In this document: in pieces, positions 27,354 through 36,920 of the stretch
Numbering within the stretch: the first letter of the stretch is position 1
Layout: each line of letters begins with the position of its first letter
From: Saprospiraceae bacterium
GTDB taxonomy: Bacteria; Bacteroidota; Bacteroidia; Chitinophagales; Saprospiraceae
NCBI GenBank assembly: GCA_020630495.1
Contig: JAHDBH010000015.1
Location: 1 to 52,301, forward strand
Direction: 5' to 3'
DNA length: 52,301 bases
Made by a program: the position numbers and the translations under genes
The notes under the pieces: model-generated
Told to the model about the DNA's origin: nothing
The model's input: the letters and a program-made list of their open reading frames with translations, nothing else
Databases searched by the model: none

Positions 27354-27607
27354 AAGTCTCATGGTCCCATAAAGCTTGGGAAGATTATACGCACTGGCAA
27401 CAGAGAGATCCCAAAAAGCTGAATAGGATCAATAGGCTTATCAAAGATGCCATGCGAGATCCTCGATCTGGAAGCGGCAAGCCAGAAAAATTAAAAAATG
27501 ATCTGCGAGGATGCTGGTCAAGACGTATAGATAAGGAGCATCGATTAGTCCATGTACTGCTCTCTGAAGAAATACATATCATTGCTTGTAGATATCACTA
27601 TAAATAA
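27350..27607 (+). CDS. yoeB: YoeB-family mRNA interferase toxin
   Basis: An 85-residue RelE-superfamily toxin that cuts mRNA in the ribosomal A site. The catalytic residues fall at the same positions as in Escherichia coli YoeB: Glu46 (GKPEKLK), Arg65 (KEHRLV) and His83-Tyr84 (CRYHY), so it should be active. Translationally coupled to yefM through ATGA. Confidence 0.95.
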   Translation: MKVSWSHKAWEDYTHWQQRDPKKLNRINRLIKDAMRDPRSGSGKPEKLKNDLRGCWSRRIDKEHRLVHVLLSEEIHIIACRYHYK

Positions 27608-27638
27608 TGTTACCAATACTGACTGCAATATCTAGATT

Positions 27639-28295
27639 ATGAGCATGTCATCCGTTAGGTTTCTTCCACTACTGCTTATGCTCATTTCATATCACGGTGT
27701 GACATGTCATGCGCAGTCTACCTTCATAGATCCACGCGATGGACAGTCGTATGAGATCGTCAAGATCGGAAGCTTCAGGATATTTAATGAAAATCTCCGC
27801 TATGTTTCCCCAGATTCTTACGCGGCTACTCTCAAGTATGCTAAGAAATGTAAGGATGGGAATTTCTACAGCATCACCGAAGTAGATTCCGTCTGTCCAG
27901 TTGGCACACACTTGATGACCGATCAGGAACTCGGAATCGTGCACTCCACGGTGGCGACATCACAAGGTGTAAATTATAAAGATTTCGAGATTAGTCGTGA
28001 CTCCAAGACGGGTTATTTCTCTGTAGATGACAAGACGGGCAAGCTCGATTTATTCCATAGCGAGTTGATAGATCTACAACCGAATGGCTGGGTCCAGGGA
28101 AAGCGAATAAAAAATAGAAAGACGCTCAGTCTATGGGTTCTTGATTTTCAAGATCCTAGGGCACACGCGCACATAGGTGCCACTGGATATATGAAGCACG
28201 AGCACGATCATCATGTCATAGATGAGTCTCACCGGGTGAGGAAATTTCAGGTGAGATGTACGCTCGATGATAATACGCCTATCATGGTAGAATAG
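27639..28295 (+). CDS. Secreted FISUMP-domain protein
   Basis: A 218-residue protein with a Sec signal (FLPLLLMLISYHGVTCHAQ). The start of the mature part, FIDPRDGQSYEIVKIGSFRIFNENLRY, is cited only as residues 30-56 and matches the opening of the Fibrobacter succinogenes major paralogous (FISUMP) domain, followed by CPVGTHLMTDQEL. The function of this C-type-lectin-like domain is unknown. It follows the YefM-YoeB pair after 31 bases but is unlikely to belong to it functionally. Confidence 0.8.
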   Translation: MSMSSVRFLPLLLMLISYHGVTCHAQSTFIDPRDGQSYEIVKIGSFRIFNENLRYVSPDSYAATLKYAKKCKDGNFYSITEVDSVCPVGTHLMTDQELGIVHSTVATSQGVNYKDFEISRDSKTGYFSVDDKTGKLDLFHSELIDLQPNGWVQGKRIKNRKTLSLWVLDFQDPRAHAHIGATGYMKHEHDHHVIDESHRVRKFQVRCTLDDNTPIMVE

Positions 28296-28487
28296 CGCCA
28301 TAGTGTCCCCTCAGCTTCAAGGTCAGGTAATGGTCTGCAAGGCGGAAACAACGTCCATTATCCATTCATTCTCACCAGAAATAGTACCCCATAGATTACT
28401 GCACTGCGCAAATAACAGAATCTAATTCACGAAATGTGGAATTATCGAAAGGGCCCGAAGGCTATATCACATAGGATCTGAGCGATG

Positions 28488-28883
28488 TCAGTCTAGCATA
28501 TCCTCAATGGATTTCATCATCACAGCAACTGCCCGAATGGCCTGAAGAGACGCCACTGGATCTTTGATAAACTCTGTATAATTAGTCTGAAGTTGTTGCT
28601 TCATCTCACTTTCCATAAGAGCCTTAAGCAGATCAAATGTCTTTGCCACCTCATCTGAAATATTTCGTGGCTTCTTGTCGGCAAATATAATTCCTGATCC
28701 TATGGGATAATCGTCGGATGTATCTTCTGGCGTTCCATTATCATTGTAAAAGACGGTGACCACAATGTCTTTATTGGCTTCAGTCCAATAAGAGCTGGAC
28801 GTTTTAGGGTAAATGGCACCTGACAACGAGGTCACAAAAAACAAGGATAGAGCAAATGATAGAGTCTTGATTAATGTATACAT
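28488..28883 (-). CDS. Small exported protein, function unknown
   Basis: A 131-residue protein with a Sec signal peptide (IKTLSFALSLFFVTSLSGA). The mature part has a beta-rich section with NDNGTPEDTSDDYPIG and a helical second half (DEVAKTFDLLKALMESEMKQ). It starts four bases after the stop codon of a frameshifted T9SS cargo gene and is probably co-transcribed with it. The local sequence is more AT-rich than the window average, consistent with an acquired segment. No family recognised. Confidence 0.7.
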   Translation of the reverse strand: MYTLIKTLSFALSLFFVTSLSGAIYPKTSSSYWTEANKDIVVTVFYNDNGTPEDTSDDYPIGSGIIFADKKPRNISDEVAKTFDLLKALMESEMKQQLQTNYTEFIKDPVASLQAIRAVAVMMKSIEDMLD

Positions 28884-28887
28884 TGCA

Positions 28888-29429
28888 TTAAAGTTTAACG
28901 AATTGAAGATGTCTATCCTCCGTGATAGCCGTTAGACAATAGCGACCCGCTGGGATAAATGAAATGTCTACTTGATTTACATTAGCTATGGTACCAGAGT
29001 AGTGTAAGCCTGTATCAAGATATACTATCTGTACGCTTGAATAAGCACAAGACGCATCATATTTCCCATCTATGCTTATGGTGTTTGAGGAAGTGGGATT
29101 AGGATAAACTATAATATCTGACATTGAAAAGACTTTGTTGCTTTCAGGTGAGTCTTCGCTAAGAATAGGGGCTGGCTCATCACATCCATCCGTTGTGACC
29201 GATGTAGTGACAATATGAACATCATTAGTCACATCAAGATCACCGAGGTCATCAAAAACAGCGTAATTAATTATGCAACAGTCTACCAGTCCTTGGACGT
29301 CAGTCTTTTGAGAATTTTAGCATAATATTCCGCAGATGCATTACTTAAACCCACCCCGAAGACAAACACAATCATTGAAATTAATTTTCCCTCAAGATAA
29401 TGGTGTATACCAAAAAAGTTTTTTAACAT
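28888..29429 (-). pseudogene. Small T9SS cargo gene split by a frameshift
   Basis: Two overlapping open frames on the minus strand fit one gene. The first (29429 down to a TAG at 29283) starts at ATG and encodes 48 residues with a signal peptide ending GLSNASA. The second is open from 29316 to the TAA at 28888 and ends in a T9SS type A sorting domain (VYPNPTSSNTISIDG, then SFIPAGRYCL). It lacks a signal peptide and its only near start is a GTG at 29232. A -1 shift within 29286-29316, where the AAAA at 29308-29311 is the likeliest indel site, would join them into about 180 residues. It is a mutation or a sequence error; no proper slippery heptamer is in frame. Confidence 0.7.
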
Positions 29430-29462
29430 AACTTTAACATATCCTCAAAAATTGCGCTTTCG

Positions 29463-31130
29463 CTACTTTGAGTTCTGATCTCTCTGCCATCTCCGATACA
29501 TCTTGATGAGGCCTTGGGTAGAGGCGTCATGCTCTTCCGAAACTATCGCACCGGCGAGCTGTGGCAAGATCTTCTTAGCGAGCACCTTTCCTAGTTCTAC
29601 GCCCCACTGATCATAGCTATAGATATTCCAGATATGGCCCTGTACCATAATCTTGTGCTCGTACATGGCGATTAATTGTCCGAGTACATAGGGAGTTATT
29701 TTTTTGACCAGTATGCTATTGGTTGGGCGATTACCACGGAAGACTTTGTAGGGAAGGATTTTTTTATAATCTTCTGGCTTGACTCCTGCCGCAATGAATT
29801 CTTGCTCCACTTGCTCCTCAGAGCGGCCTATCATGAGTGCTTCTGTCTGCGCAAAGAAATTGGACATCAATTTGTCGTGATGATCTCCTATGGGATTATA
29901 AGAAACTGCTGGTGCTATAAAATCGCAGGGAATGAGCCGCGTACCCTGATGAATGAGCTGGTAAAAAGCGTGCTGCCCATTGGTACCTGGCTCGCCCCAG
30001 AGGATCGGTCCTGTGTCATAGTCTACGAGATTACCATTGCGGTCCACGCTTTTTCCATTGCTCTCCATATTGCCTTGCTGAAAGTAAGCCGCAAAGCGAT
30101 GGAGGTACTGATCATATGGTAGGATAGCTTCTGTCTCAGCACCATGAAAGTTGACATACCAGACGCCGATCATGGCAAGGATCACTGGAATATTATCTTC
30201 TAGCGCGGTCGAGCTAAAATGCTCGTCCATATCTGCAAGTCCACGCAGCAGCTCCTGAAAATTGTCATAGCCAATGGTCAGTGCTATTGACATACCTATT
30301 GCACTACTCAGAGAGTATCGACCTCCCACCCAATTCCAAAATCCGAAGATGCGATCCTCTGCGATACCAAATTCTTTTACACCGTCTATATTGGTAGAAA
30401 GAGCAATAAAATGCTTGGCGATATCAGCGGTCTCGGCTCCCTGAGCGAGGAACCAGTCACGAGCGCTGCGCGCATTGGTCATGGTCTCCTGCGTCGTGAA
30501 AGTCTTGCTCGCGATAATAAATAGCGTCTCGTCTGCAGAAACTTCTCTCAGTGTCTCTGCGAGGTGTGTGCCGTCCACATTACTGACGAAGTGTACTTTA
30601 ATCCCTTCCTGCCAGTATGGCTTGAGGGCTTCCGTAACCATGAGTGGTCCTAGATCGGATCCGCCGATCCCGATATTGACTACATGCTTGAGTCGCTTTC
30701 CCGTATATCCTTTGATGTGGCCTCGCTGCCACATTTGCGCGAAAGCGCTCATCTGTTCCTGCACATTTCTGATCTGAGGGATCACATCAATCCCGTCAAC
30801 ATAGACTGGATCGTCAGACTGCTGTCGCAAGGCAGTATGAAGGACGGCGCGATCTTCTGTCTCATTGATCTTATCACCGCGCATCATAGATTCTATCGCT
30901 GTAGCCAGCTTCATCTCACGAGCAAGATCCATGAGCAACGTCATGGTGCGGCTAGTAATTCTATTCTTAGAATAGTCTACGTGTAGATCTCCGTATGTGT
31001 GAGAAAATCGCTCATATCGCTGCTTGTCCTCGGCAAATAAATCGGACATCTCTATGTCCTTGATCTTGGCAAAGTGATCTTGAAGTTTCTTCCAGGCCAG
31101 TGTCTGAGTGGGATTGCTGTATAAGCTCAT
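29463..31130 (-). CDS. pgi: Glucose-6-phosphate isomerase
   Basis: A 555-residue enzyme that interconverts glucose 6-phosphate and fructose 6-phosphate in the cytosol. Signatures are [18 protein letters not shown] (phosphosugar-binding SIS domain), [18 protein letters not shown] with the catalytic Glu/His region, and [14 protein letters not shown] near the C-terminus. Length and motifs fit the E. coli-like Pgi branch. The nearby ROK sugar kinase (32571) would supply its substrate. Confidence 0.97.
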   Translation of the reverse strand: MSLYSNPTQTLAWKKLQDHFAKIKDIEMSDLFAEDKQRYERFSHTYGDLHVDYSKNRITSRTMTLLMDLAREMKLATAIESMMRGDKINETEDRAVLHTALRQQSDDPVYVDGIDVIPQIRNVQEQMSAFAQMWQRGHIKGYTGKRLKHVVNIGIGGSDLGPLMVTEALKPYWQEGIKVHFVSNVDGTHLAETLREVSADETLFIIASKTFTTQETMTNARSARDWFLAQGAETADIAKHFIALSTNIDGVKEFGIAEDRIFGFWNWVGGRYSLSSAIGMSIALTIGYDNFQELLRGLADMDEHFSSTALEDNIPVILAMIGVWYVNFHGAETEAILPYDQYLHRFAAYFQQGNMESNGKSVDRNGNLVDYDTGPILWGEPGTNGQHAFYQLIHQGTRLIPCDFIAPAVSYNPIGDHHDKLMSNFFAQTEALMIGRSEEQVEQEFIAAGVKPEDYKKILPYKVFRGNRPTNSILVKKITPYVLGQLIAMYEHKIMVQGHIWNIYSYDQWGVELGKVLAKKILPQLAGAIVSEEHDASTQGLIKMYRRWQRDQNSK

Positions 31131-31134
31131 ACGG

Positions 31135-31142
31135 CAAAGGTC
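31135..31142 (-). promoter_or_regulatory. -7-like promoter element GACCTTTG, 4 nt before pgi
   Basis: Seven of eight positions match TAnnTTTG, ending four bases before the ATG. It lies in the 17-base gap between the MATE gene's stop and pgi, so pgi may have its own start as well as read-through from upstream. Confidence 0.35.
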
Positions 31143-31147
31143 GGTGC

Positions 31148-32557
31148 CTAGATCTGAATATTCTTCCAGTGGCCCTGACGAAACTTCACTACCAGGATGA
31201 TGGCTATCAATGTGGTACTGATAGCAATGCTCAGATATATACCCTCAGGCCCGATCCATCGCGATAGTATCCAAGCCAAAGGAATCTGAATCAGCCAAAA
31301 AACTACAAAATTCCACAGTGTGGGAGTCCATGTGTCACCCGCCCCATTAAATGATTGTCCAACCACCATGCCGTAGCCCAGAAAAATATATGCGATACTG
31401 ATAATACGCAGAGCACGTACGCCTTGCTGTATCACAATCGGATCATCCATAAACGCGGCAACGAGAGGTCTGGAAATAAGAAAAAACAATGTCGCTGAGA
31501 ATATTAAAAATATCGTATTGTACTTAGCTGCTGTCCATACAGATGCCTCTGCTCGGATGTACTGGCGTGCACCGAGATTCTGCCCTACGAGAGTAGCAGC
31601 AGCATTAGCAATACCCCAGCTGGGTAAAATAGAAAATACCACTATTCTGAATGCGATAAAATATCCACTGCGGGTCTCGCTACCAAATTGAACGACCAAA
31701 TACGTCAAGAATATCCAGCTCAGCGACTCGATCGCAAATTGTAATATTCCACCTGCTGATACTTGTACCAGTCGAGATAGTATCTTCACTTGAGGAATAA
31801 AATGCGTGCGCACCCACCGTATCATCGTACGTGATCGCAGTAGCAGGTATAGCTGTAATAATACTCCTACTCCTCGACCTATGCTGGTAGCAATCGCAGC
31901 GCCTCTCAGACCGAGTTCTGGAAATGGGCCTAGACCAAAAATCAAGATGACATCTAGTACAATATTGAGTGTAGAACTGAGAGCTAGAGCCCACATAGCG
32001 TACTTCGCCTCGCCCGTACCTCTAAAAATAGAATTAAATAAAAAGAGAAATACAATGACGGCATTGGTTCCCATCATGATGCGAACATAGGGTACACCTA
32101 CCCGCACGAGATTTTCTTCATCAGCAAATAGTCGCAGCATGGGCTCGGCAAATCCCACTCCCAGGATGGCAATGAGCGCTGAGACAATCAAGCCTAAGAG
32201 CACTGCCTGGGCTGCGGCATGACTAGCACCCACGGTGTCGCTCTCTCCCGTGCGACGTGCTACCATGGCTGTAGCGCCCATACCCAGGCCAATCGCCAGG
32301 CTGTAGACTATGAACATCACCGACTCTGTAATGCCGACCACAGAGACCGCATCTTGACTGACGAAGCTGAGACAATAGATGTCCACGACGGCAAATAGGC
32401 CTTCTATCAGCAACTCAGCTACCATGGGGACGGCTAGATAAAATATAGCAAGACCTATCGCTCCCTGGGTAAACTCAGTACGCTTGCCGCGCAGAGCTGC
32501 AAGAAAATGTGTTCCTATAGATTTCTTCTCTTCGATGTCAAGTACATTTGACAGCAA
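31148..32557 (-). CDS. MATE-family efflux transporter
   Basis: About 469 residues with 12 predicted membrane helices. The N-terminus [23 protein letters not shown] and the loop [16 protein letters not shown] are typical of MATE proteins, with the paired pattern [14 protein letters not shown] in the second half. MATE pumps export cationic drugs or metabolites using Na+ or H+ gradients. No ATG exists before residue 60; I choose the TTG at 32557 because homologues have a short polar N-terminus. That leaves only 13 bases to the divergent kinase start. Confidence 0.88.
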   Translation of the reverse strand: MLSNVLDIEEKKSIGTHFLAALRGKRTEFTQGAIGLAIFYLAVPMVAELLIEGLFAVVDIYCLSFVSQDAVSVVGITESVMFIVYSLAIGLGMGATAMVARRTGESDTVGASHAAAQAVLLGLIVSALIAILGVGFAEPMLRLFADEENLVRVGVPYVRIMMGTNAVIVFLFLFNSIFRGTGEAKYAMWALALSSTLNIVLDVILIFGLGPFPELGLRGAAIATSIGRGVGVLLQLYLLLRSRTMIRWVRTHFIPQVKILSRLVQVSAGGILQFAIESLSWIFLTYLVVQFGSETRSGYFIAFRIVVFSILPSWGIANAAATLVGQNLGARQYIRAEASVWTAAKYNTIFLIFSATLFFLISRPLVAAFMDDPIVIQQGVRALRIISIAYIFLGYGMVVGQSFNGAGDTWTPTLWNFVVFWLIQIPLAWILSRWIGPEGIYLSIAISTTLIAIILVVKFRQGHWKNIQI

Positions 32558-32570
32558 ATGTAGATCTCCT

Positions 32571-33482
32571 ATGGGTGAACGGAAATTGCTGTTTGGAATA
32601 GACCTTGGCGGTACCAAGATAGAAGGAGTAGTGCTGGATGCCTCGGCAGGTCAGAAGATGCACGTGCTGCATCGCCTCCGTCTTCCTACCGAGCAAGGAA
32701 AAGGCTATCATCATATCGTGAATCAAATCAGCCGACTAGTCAGTCAACTACAAGAAGTCACCGGCGAGCGTCCCGAGCAGATAGGTATAGGCACTCCAGG
32801 CGTCACTGATCCAGCTAGCGGTCTCATGAAAAATAGCAATACACAGTGCCTCCAGAATCAGCCACTACACGATGACCTAGAAGCGGAATTGGGTATGCAC
32901 GTGAATATGGCAAATGATGCCAACTGCTTTGCCCTTGCAGAAGCTACGCACGGGAGTGCTTCTGGAGTTGACTCACCACGTGTAGTCTTTGGTATCATCA
33001 TGGGTACTGGTGTAGGAGGCGGACTGGTGGTGGACGACCGTGTGATAGGTGGTCTACACGGTATAGGCGGCGAGTGGGGACACAATACACTGGATCCACA
33101 AGGTATAAATTGCTACTGCGGCAAGAGTGGCTGTGTGGAGAGCATCATCAGCGGCCCATCTATCGAGAGACATTTTAGAGAGCGAGGCGGAGAAAATATA
33201 CGCTTAGCTGAGATCCATCGTCGTCACCGAGACGGAGATCAACTCGCAACTGAGACGATTCACTATCTCTGTGATCGATTTGGCGAAGCTGTATCGCGAC
33301 TGATCAATGTTATTGATCCCGATGCGATCGTCCTGGGAGGGGGCGTCAGCAATATTCCAGAACTTTATACGCTGGGAAGAGCGCGCGCAGAGCACTATGT
33401 ATTCAACAATGAGCTCCGCACACCGTTCTTAGCACCAAAGCTAGGAGATAGTGCTGGCGTCATCGGCGCGGCACTCTTGTAA
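32571..33482 (+). CDS. ROK-family sugar kinase (glucokinase or fructokinase)
   Basis: About 303 residues starting at MGERKLLFGIDLGGTK; a longer frame from 32484 overlaps the divergent MATE gene. The ATP-binding DLGGTKIEG, GIGTPGVTDP, sugar-binding NDANCFALAEA and GTGVGGGLVVD are all present, with ROK zinc motif GGEWGHNTL ... CYCGKSGCVE. It phosphorylates a hexose, most likely glucose, feeding pgi, whose gene lies across the MATE gene. Confidence 0.92.
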   Translation: MGERKLLFGIDLGGTKIEGVVLDASAGQKMHVLHRLRLPTEQGKGYHHIVNQISRLVSQLQEVTGERPEQIGIGTPGVTDPASGLMKNSNTQCLQNQPLHDDLEAELGMHVNMANDANCFALAEATHGSASGVDSPRVVFGIIMGTGVGGGLVVDDRVIGGLHGIGGEWGHNTLDPQGINCYCGKSGCVESIISGPSIERHFRERGGENIRLAEIHRRHRDGDQLATETIHYLCDRFGEAVSRLINVIDPDAIVLGGGVSNIPELYTLGRARAEHYVFNNELRTPFLAPKLGDSAGVIGAALL

Positions 33483-33486
33483 TCAT

Positions 33487-34128
33487 ATGTCACAGCTACT
33501 CAGCGCACATAGCATCAGTTTTCACTATCCCGGATCAGCGGATCTGCATCTTCCAGATATAGAATTGGGTGTAGCGGAGCAGGCCTTATTGTTGGGTAGT
33601 TCTGGCTCAGGAAAGACAACATATCTGCACTTAATCGCAGGTCTGTTGCGACCACACAGTGGCAAGTTGATGATTGATGGTACAGACATTTATAGTCTTG
33701 GTGAGCGTCAACTAGATGCATTTAGAGGACAAAATATCGGTATCGTATTTCAGGTACCCCATTTTCTCAGAGCCTTATCCGTTACTGAGAATATCGCGAT
33801 GGCACAGCGACTGGTGGGGAAAAATCCAGATCTATATCGTATAGATGAGCTGTTGACGGAGCTAGGCCTTGCGGCCAAAAGAGATCAGAAAATTCACCAC
33901 CTCTCTCAAGGGGAAAAGCAGCGTGTCTCTATCATCCGCGCACTTATCAATAAACCCAGGCTCATACTTGCTGATGAGCCTACTTCGGCTCTTGACGATA
34001 AGAACTGTACGAGTGTCATCAACATGCTCAAGGAACAAGCCACTGCTCAAGGCAGTGCTTTACTTGTAGTGACACACGATCATAGGCTCAGCAAGGAATT
34101 TGACCAGAAAATACAACTCGCCTCATGA
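33487..34128 (+). CDS. ABC transporter ATPase (MacB/LolD-like, metal-type context)
   Basis: About 213 residues from MSQLLSAHSISFHY, four bases after the ROK kinase stop. Walker A is GSSGSGKTT at 37-45, the Q-loop is GIVFQVPHF, the signature is LSQGEKQR, Walker B is LILADEPTSALD and the switch His is in VVTHD. Its stop overlaps the permease start by four bases. With a FtsX-type permease it forms a four-helix-per-subunit (type VII) mechanotransmission ABC system rather than a classical importer. Confidence 0.93.
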   Translation: MSQLLSAHSISFHYPGSADLHLPDIELGVAEQALLLGSSGSGKTTYLHLIAGLLRPHSGKLMIDGTDIYSLGERQLDAFRGQNIGIVFQVPHFLRALSVTENIAMAQRLVGKNPDLYRIDELLTELGLAAKRDQKIHHLSQGEKQRVSIIRALINKPRLILADEPTSALDDKNCTSVINMLKEQATAQGSALLVVTHDHRLSKEFDQKIQLAS

Positions 34129-35507
34129 ATCTTCTGCGACTGAGTTGGAAAAATATATGGTCACGACCGCTTGCCTCAGTACTGAGCTTAATCCTATTTG
34201 CTCTGGGGATAGGCTTGATTACAGTATTGATGCTAGTCAATGCGCAGCTCAAGGACCAGTTTGAAAATAATCTTGCAGGCATAGACCTCGTGATAGGCGC
34301 CAAGGGCAGTCCTATGCAATTGATCCTATGTAATATGTATCACATCGATGCTCCGACAGGGAATATTTCTATAGGTGAGGTAAAGCCCTTTTTAAATCCC
34401 AAGCATCCGCTGATAGAGACCAGCGTACCAGTGAGTGTAGGAGATAATTATAAGACCTATAGAATCATAGGTACGACTCACACATTTGCTGATCTATATG
34501 ATGCCCAACTAGCACAAGGAAATTGGTGGCATGCTGACTATCAAGTCACCGTGGGAGCGCAAGTGGCTAAAGCACTTCACTTACACATAGGCGACACATT
34601 TCTGAGTAGTCACGGATTTGACGATAATGAAGATCTGGTACACGATCACCACAGCCCTTTTTTGGTGGTCGGGATATTTGAACCCACAGGCAGTGTACTA
34701 GACCAGTTGATACTTACAAGCACCTCGAGTGTCTGGGCAGTACATGGCAATCACGACCATGAGGATCATCCTAGCGATAGTACTGACCATGCTGATGTAC
34801 ATGATCATGATAGTCATGAGCATGGAGAACACGGTCATGACACACAGGATGGTCACGATCACGCTGGACACGACCACTCAGCTCACGATCATAGACAAGT
34901 GGCTCCAAGTGATCAGTATCGCGGGCAGGTAATGGCAGAGCAACTACTCACCTCGCCTGAGGAAGACATTACTGCTCTCCTCATCCGCTATAAAAATAAT
35001 AACCACCTCACTCTCAGTCTACCACGCTCTATTAACGAAAACACCGACCTCCAAGCTGCTAATCCCGCCTATGAAATTAATCGTGTATATGCGATGATGG
35101 GTACAGGCACGGAGGCTCTGAGAGCACTTGCTATTCTGATTGCGATAGTATCTGGTCTAAGTGTGTTTTTCTCTTTATTAAGTTCTCTTAAAGATCGAAA
35201 ATATGAGTTGAGCCTACTCAGAGTCATGGGTGCTGGTAGAGGGACGCTCTTTTTGCTGATCATCATGGAAGGGCTGTTACTAGCTCTTTTGGGATATGTA
35301 CTCGGATTTATCTTGGCGCATGTAGGTGCTGGAATATTTGCTGGAATGATTGCAGAAGAGTATCAGTACAGTATCGATGCTCTCCGAGTGCTGCCTACAG
35401 AGATTTGGGTGGCATTGTCTGCATTGCTCATAGGTGTGTTTGCGAGTCTATTGCCTGCGTGGCAAGCGTATCGCACAGATATCCATGAGACATTAAGTCA
35501 GGGCTAG
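34125..35507 (+). CDS. FtsX-family ABC permease with a histidine-rich periplasmic loop
   Basis: A 460-residue permease: one N-terminal transmembrane helix (ASVLSLILFALGIGLITVLML), a long periplasmic domain, then three C-terminal helices (ALRALAILIAIVSGLSVFF, FLLIIMEGLLLALLGYVLGF, VALSALLIGVFASLLP). Residues about 206-257 are exceptionally rich in His and Asp (roughly 18 His in 52 positions, as HD, HEH and HDH runs), a metal-buffering composition. Known zinc-responsive loci of other bacteria combine a similar ATPase and permease with a His-rich periplasmic protein; here the His-rich part is built into the permease. Zinc is the favoured but unproven metal. Confidence 0.92.
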   Translation: MNLLRLSWKNIWSRPLASVLSLILFALGIGLITVLMLVNAQLKDQFENNLAGIDLVIGAKGSPMQLILCNMYHIDAPTGNISIGEVKPFLNPKHPLIETSVPVSVGDNYKTYRIIGTTHTFADLYDAQLAQGNWWHADYQVTVGAQVAKALHLHIGDTFLSSHGFDDNEDLVHDHHSPFLVVGIFEPTGSVLDQLILTSTSSVWAVHGNHDHEDHPSDSTDHADVHDHDSHEHGEHGHDTQDGHDHAGHDHSAHDHRQVAPSDQYRGQVMAEQLLTSPEEDITALLIRYKNNNHLTLSLPRSINENTDLQAANPAYEINRVYAMMGTGTEALRALAILIAIVSGLSVFFSLLSSLKDRKYELSLLRVMGAGRGTLFLLIIMEGLLLALLGYVLGFILAHVGAGIFAGMIAEEYQYSIDALRVLPTEIWVALSALLIGVFASLLPAWQAYRTDIHETLSQG

Positions 35508-35571
35508 ATGATGCACGCATTCCATAGTAAATTGACACGTAAATCTACCGACAGAAGCCACGTTTATCTAT

Positions 35572-36768
35572 TCAAGAATTCATTTGCTCGAAAGAGCCCC
35601 CATAAACAAGTGAAAATATAGACAGCTGCTCTGCGATCTCGGCCTTTATCATATTACTAGCGACAGCCCTTGCCGTACGACCAGATATGACTTCGTCGTC
35701 AATGATTAAAATATGCTGGTGAGATCTATGATCATCTACTTCTACGCTATAAGAATTATACGCTTTTTGATCAGTGTCTAGGTTGATACTGTTTTTAGGC
35801 AAGAGCTTTTCATCAGCAGTTCGGACAAGTCTCACATGCGGCAAGGGCAAATCAAGAGCTTTTCTCCAGTGTGCCATAAATTCTATTCCTGCTCGCGTAG
35901 ATCCTGGCACGAAAGCTACTGCATCGATTCCGTGTTCTGTGATAAATTCGTGTATATGCTGTTCGGTCTCTCTGAAAAGCTCCAGTTGCAGCAATCGATC
36001 CTGTGATTTTTTAGCTATTTGAAGTTTTTGACTAACCACCGTATTGGTCATTTCGCCAACGCTATTGAAGTCAACAAAATCATAAGCTTGAATGCTGATA
36101 TTTTCATCCTGCCCGCGAGTTATGAGATCTGTTTTATTTGTTGGAGCGCCTTTGTTTTCATGCTGCTCTGTTACAGGGATCTCACTTTCTATCTCCTCAA
36201 AATATGAATCAGATCCCTGGGCAGGTTGATCGCTGCTACTCACTTGCGAATTTGATGTAGACTCCTTTACCTCCTTTCTATCATCCTTATCCATACTGGC
36301 AGTTGTTTCTTGAGCTTCACTACTTCCAGATGAATTTTCCACCTCCGAGCTGTCAAAATCCAGTCCTCTTGCCACCATTTGCTTGAGGCGTAGCTGAAGA
36401 AATTTCTTGGCTATATCCGTGGGATCTGCATTGAACTCTCTAGCAAAGTCACACACTGCTCTCTCCCCCTTGACTCTTCTACCATCCTTCTTGACAATCA
36501 TAAAGTCTCTGTATAGAATCTCTCGTTCTGCTTGGTTGACGTCGATGAGTTGGTCGCTATTGGCCTCCCCCCCGGTAGCTAGGGTGTAATATGTGAGCGG
36601 AGTTCGACCTTTCTTGACAGCCACTCCTTCTTGAACGAGGAGTTTTAGAATCTGGTGAATCCTCTGTCTAGAGATAGTGGTGACGCGAAGGATGTGGATG
36701 GGTCGCAGGGAGTGGTGCTCTGCGAGAAGGTTTAGGATTTGGTGGCGTGCGGTGGTAGTTGTCTTCAT
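35572..36768 (-). CDS. Winged-helix/phosphoribosyltransferase fusion protein
   Basis: About 398 residues from MKTTTTARHQILNLL; the longer frame to 36828 crosses its own promoter element. Residues 1-65 form a winged helix (SLRPIHILRVTTISRQRIHQILKLL is at 20-44). Residues 75-145 are helical (DFAREFNADPTDIAKKFLQ). About 150-235 is a Ser/Glu/Asp-rich, probably disordered linker. The C-terminal 160 residues are a type I PRTase-like domain with the PRPP loop ILIIDDEVISGRTARA and a second loop VPGSTRAG. The order recalls Bacillus PurR but with an inserted linker. It is likely a PRPP-sensing regulator or an enzyme tied to DNA. It lies between metal-locus genes on the opposite strand. Confidence 0.8.
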   Translation of the reverse strand: MKTTTTARHQILNLLAEHHSLRPIHILRVTTISRQRIHQILKLLVQEGVAVKKGRTPLTYYTLATGGEANSDQLIDVNQAEREILYRDFMIVKKDGRRVKGERAVCDFAREFNADPTDIAKKFLQLRLKQMVARGLDFDSSEVENSSGSSEAQETTASMDKDDRKEVKESTSNSQVSSSDQPAQGSDSYFEEIESEIPVTEQHENKGAPTNKTDLITRGQDENISIQAYDFVDFNSVGEMTNTVVSQKLQIAKKSQDRLLQLELFRETEQHIHEFITEHGIDAVAFVPGSTRAGIEFMAHWRKALDLPLPHVRLVRTADEKLLPKNSINLDTDQKAYNSYSVEVDDHRSHQHILIIDDEVISGRTARAVASNMIKAEIAEQLSIFSLVYGGSFEQMNS

Positions 36769-36772
36769 AAGG

Positions 36773-36780
36773 CAAATATA
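36773..36780 (-). promoter_or_regulatory. -7 promoter element TATATTTG, 4 nt before the start codon
   Basis: A perfect TAnnTTTG match ends four bases before the ATG of the winged-helix/PRTase gene, and also argues for the downstream ATG over the longer frame. Confidence 0.5.
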
Positions 36781-36908
36781 CATATTACACTTTACATTAG
36801 AATATAATACTCGCCTTACCTCCACCACCCCGTTAAACTCAAGTTAAACCTCATCACCCCATTCCACTTCCACCACCCCTCCCTTGTACTTACTCTACCA
36901 GAATCAAC

Positions 36909-36916
36909 TAGCTTCG
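36909..36916 (+). promoter_or_regulatory. -7-like promoter element TAGCTTCG, 4 nt before the start codon
   Basis: Seven of eight positions match TAnnTTTG. A TTG lies 22 bases upstream, near the expected spacing. It would start the transcript of the two secreted CFFCG-motif proteins. Confidence 0.45.
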
Positions 36917-36920
36917 CATC

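Noticed and set aside
29283-29316. Programmed -1 frameshifting in the split T9SS gene
   Set aside because: No X-XXY-YYZ slippery heptamer in the needed phase and no clear downstream stem; a mutation or sequence error is simpler.
34800-34910. CRISPR-like short repeats (CATGATCATGA type)
   Set aside because: This is coding repetition of His/Asp codons within the permease, without spacers or regular units.
34729-34932. A 67-codon frame over the histidine-rich loop in another phase
   Set aside because: Low-complexity CAT/GAT repeats keep several frames open; the permease frame is the one with conserved flanks.
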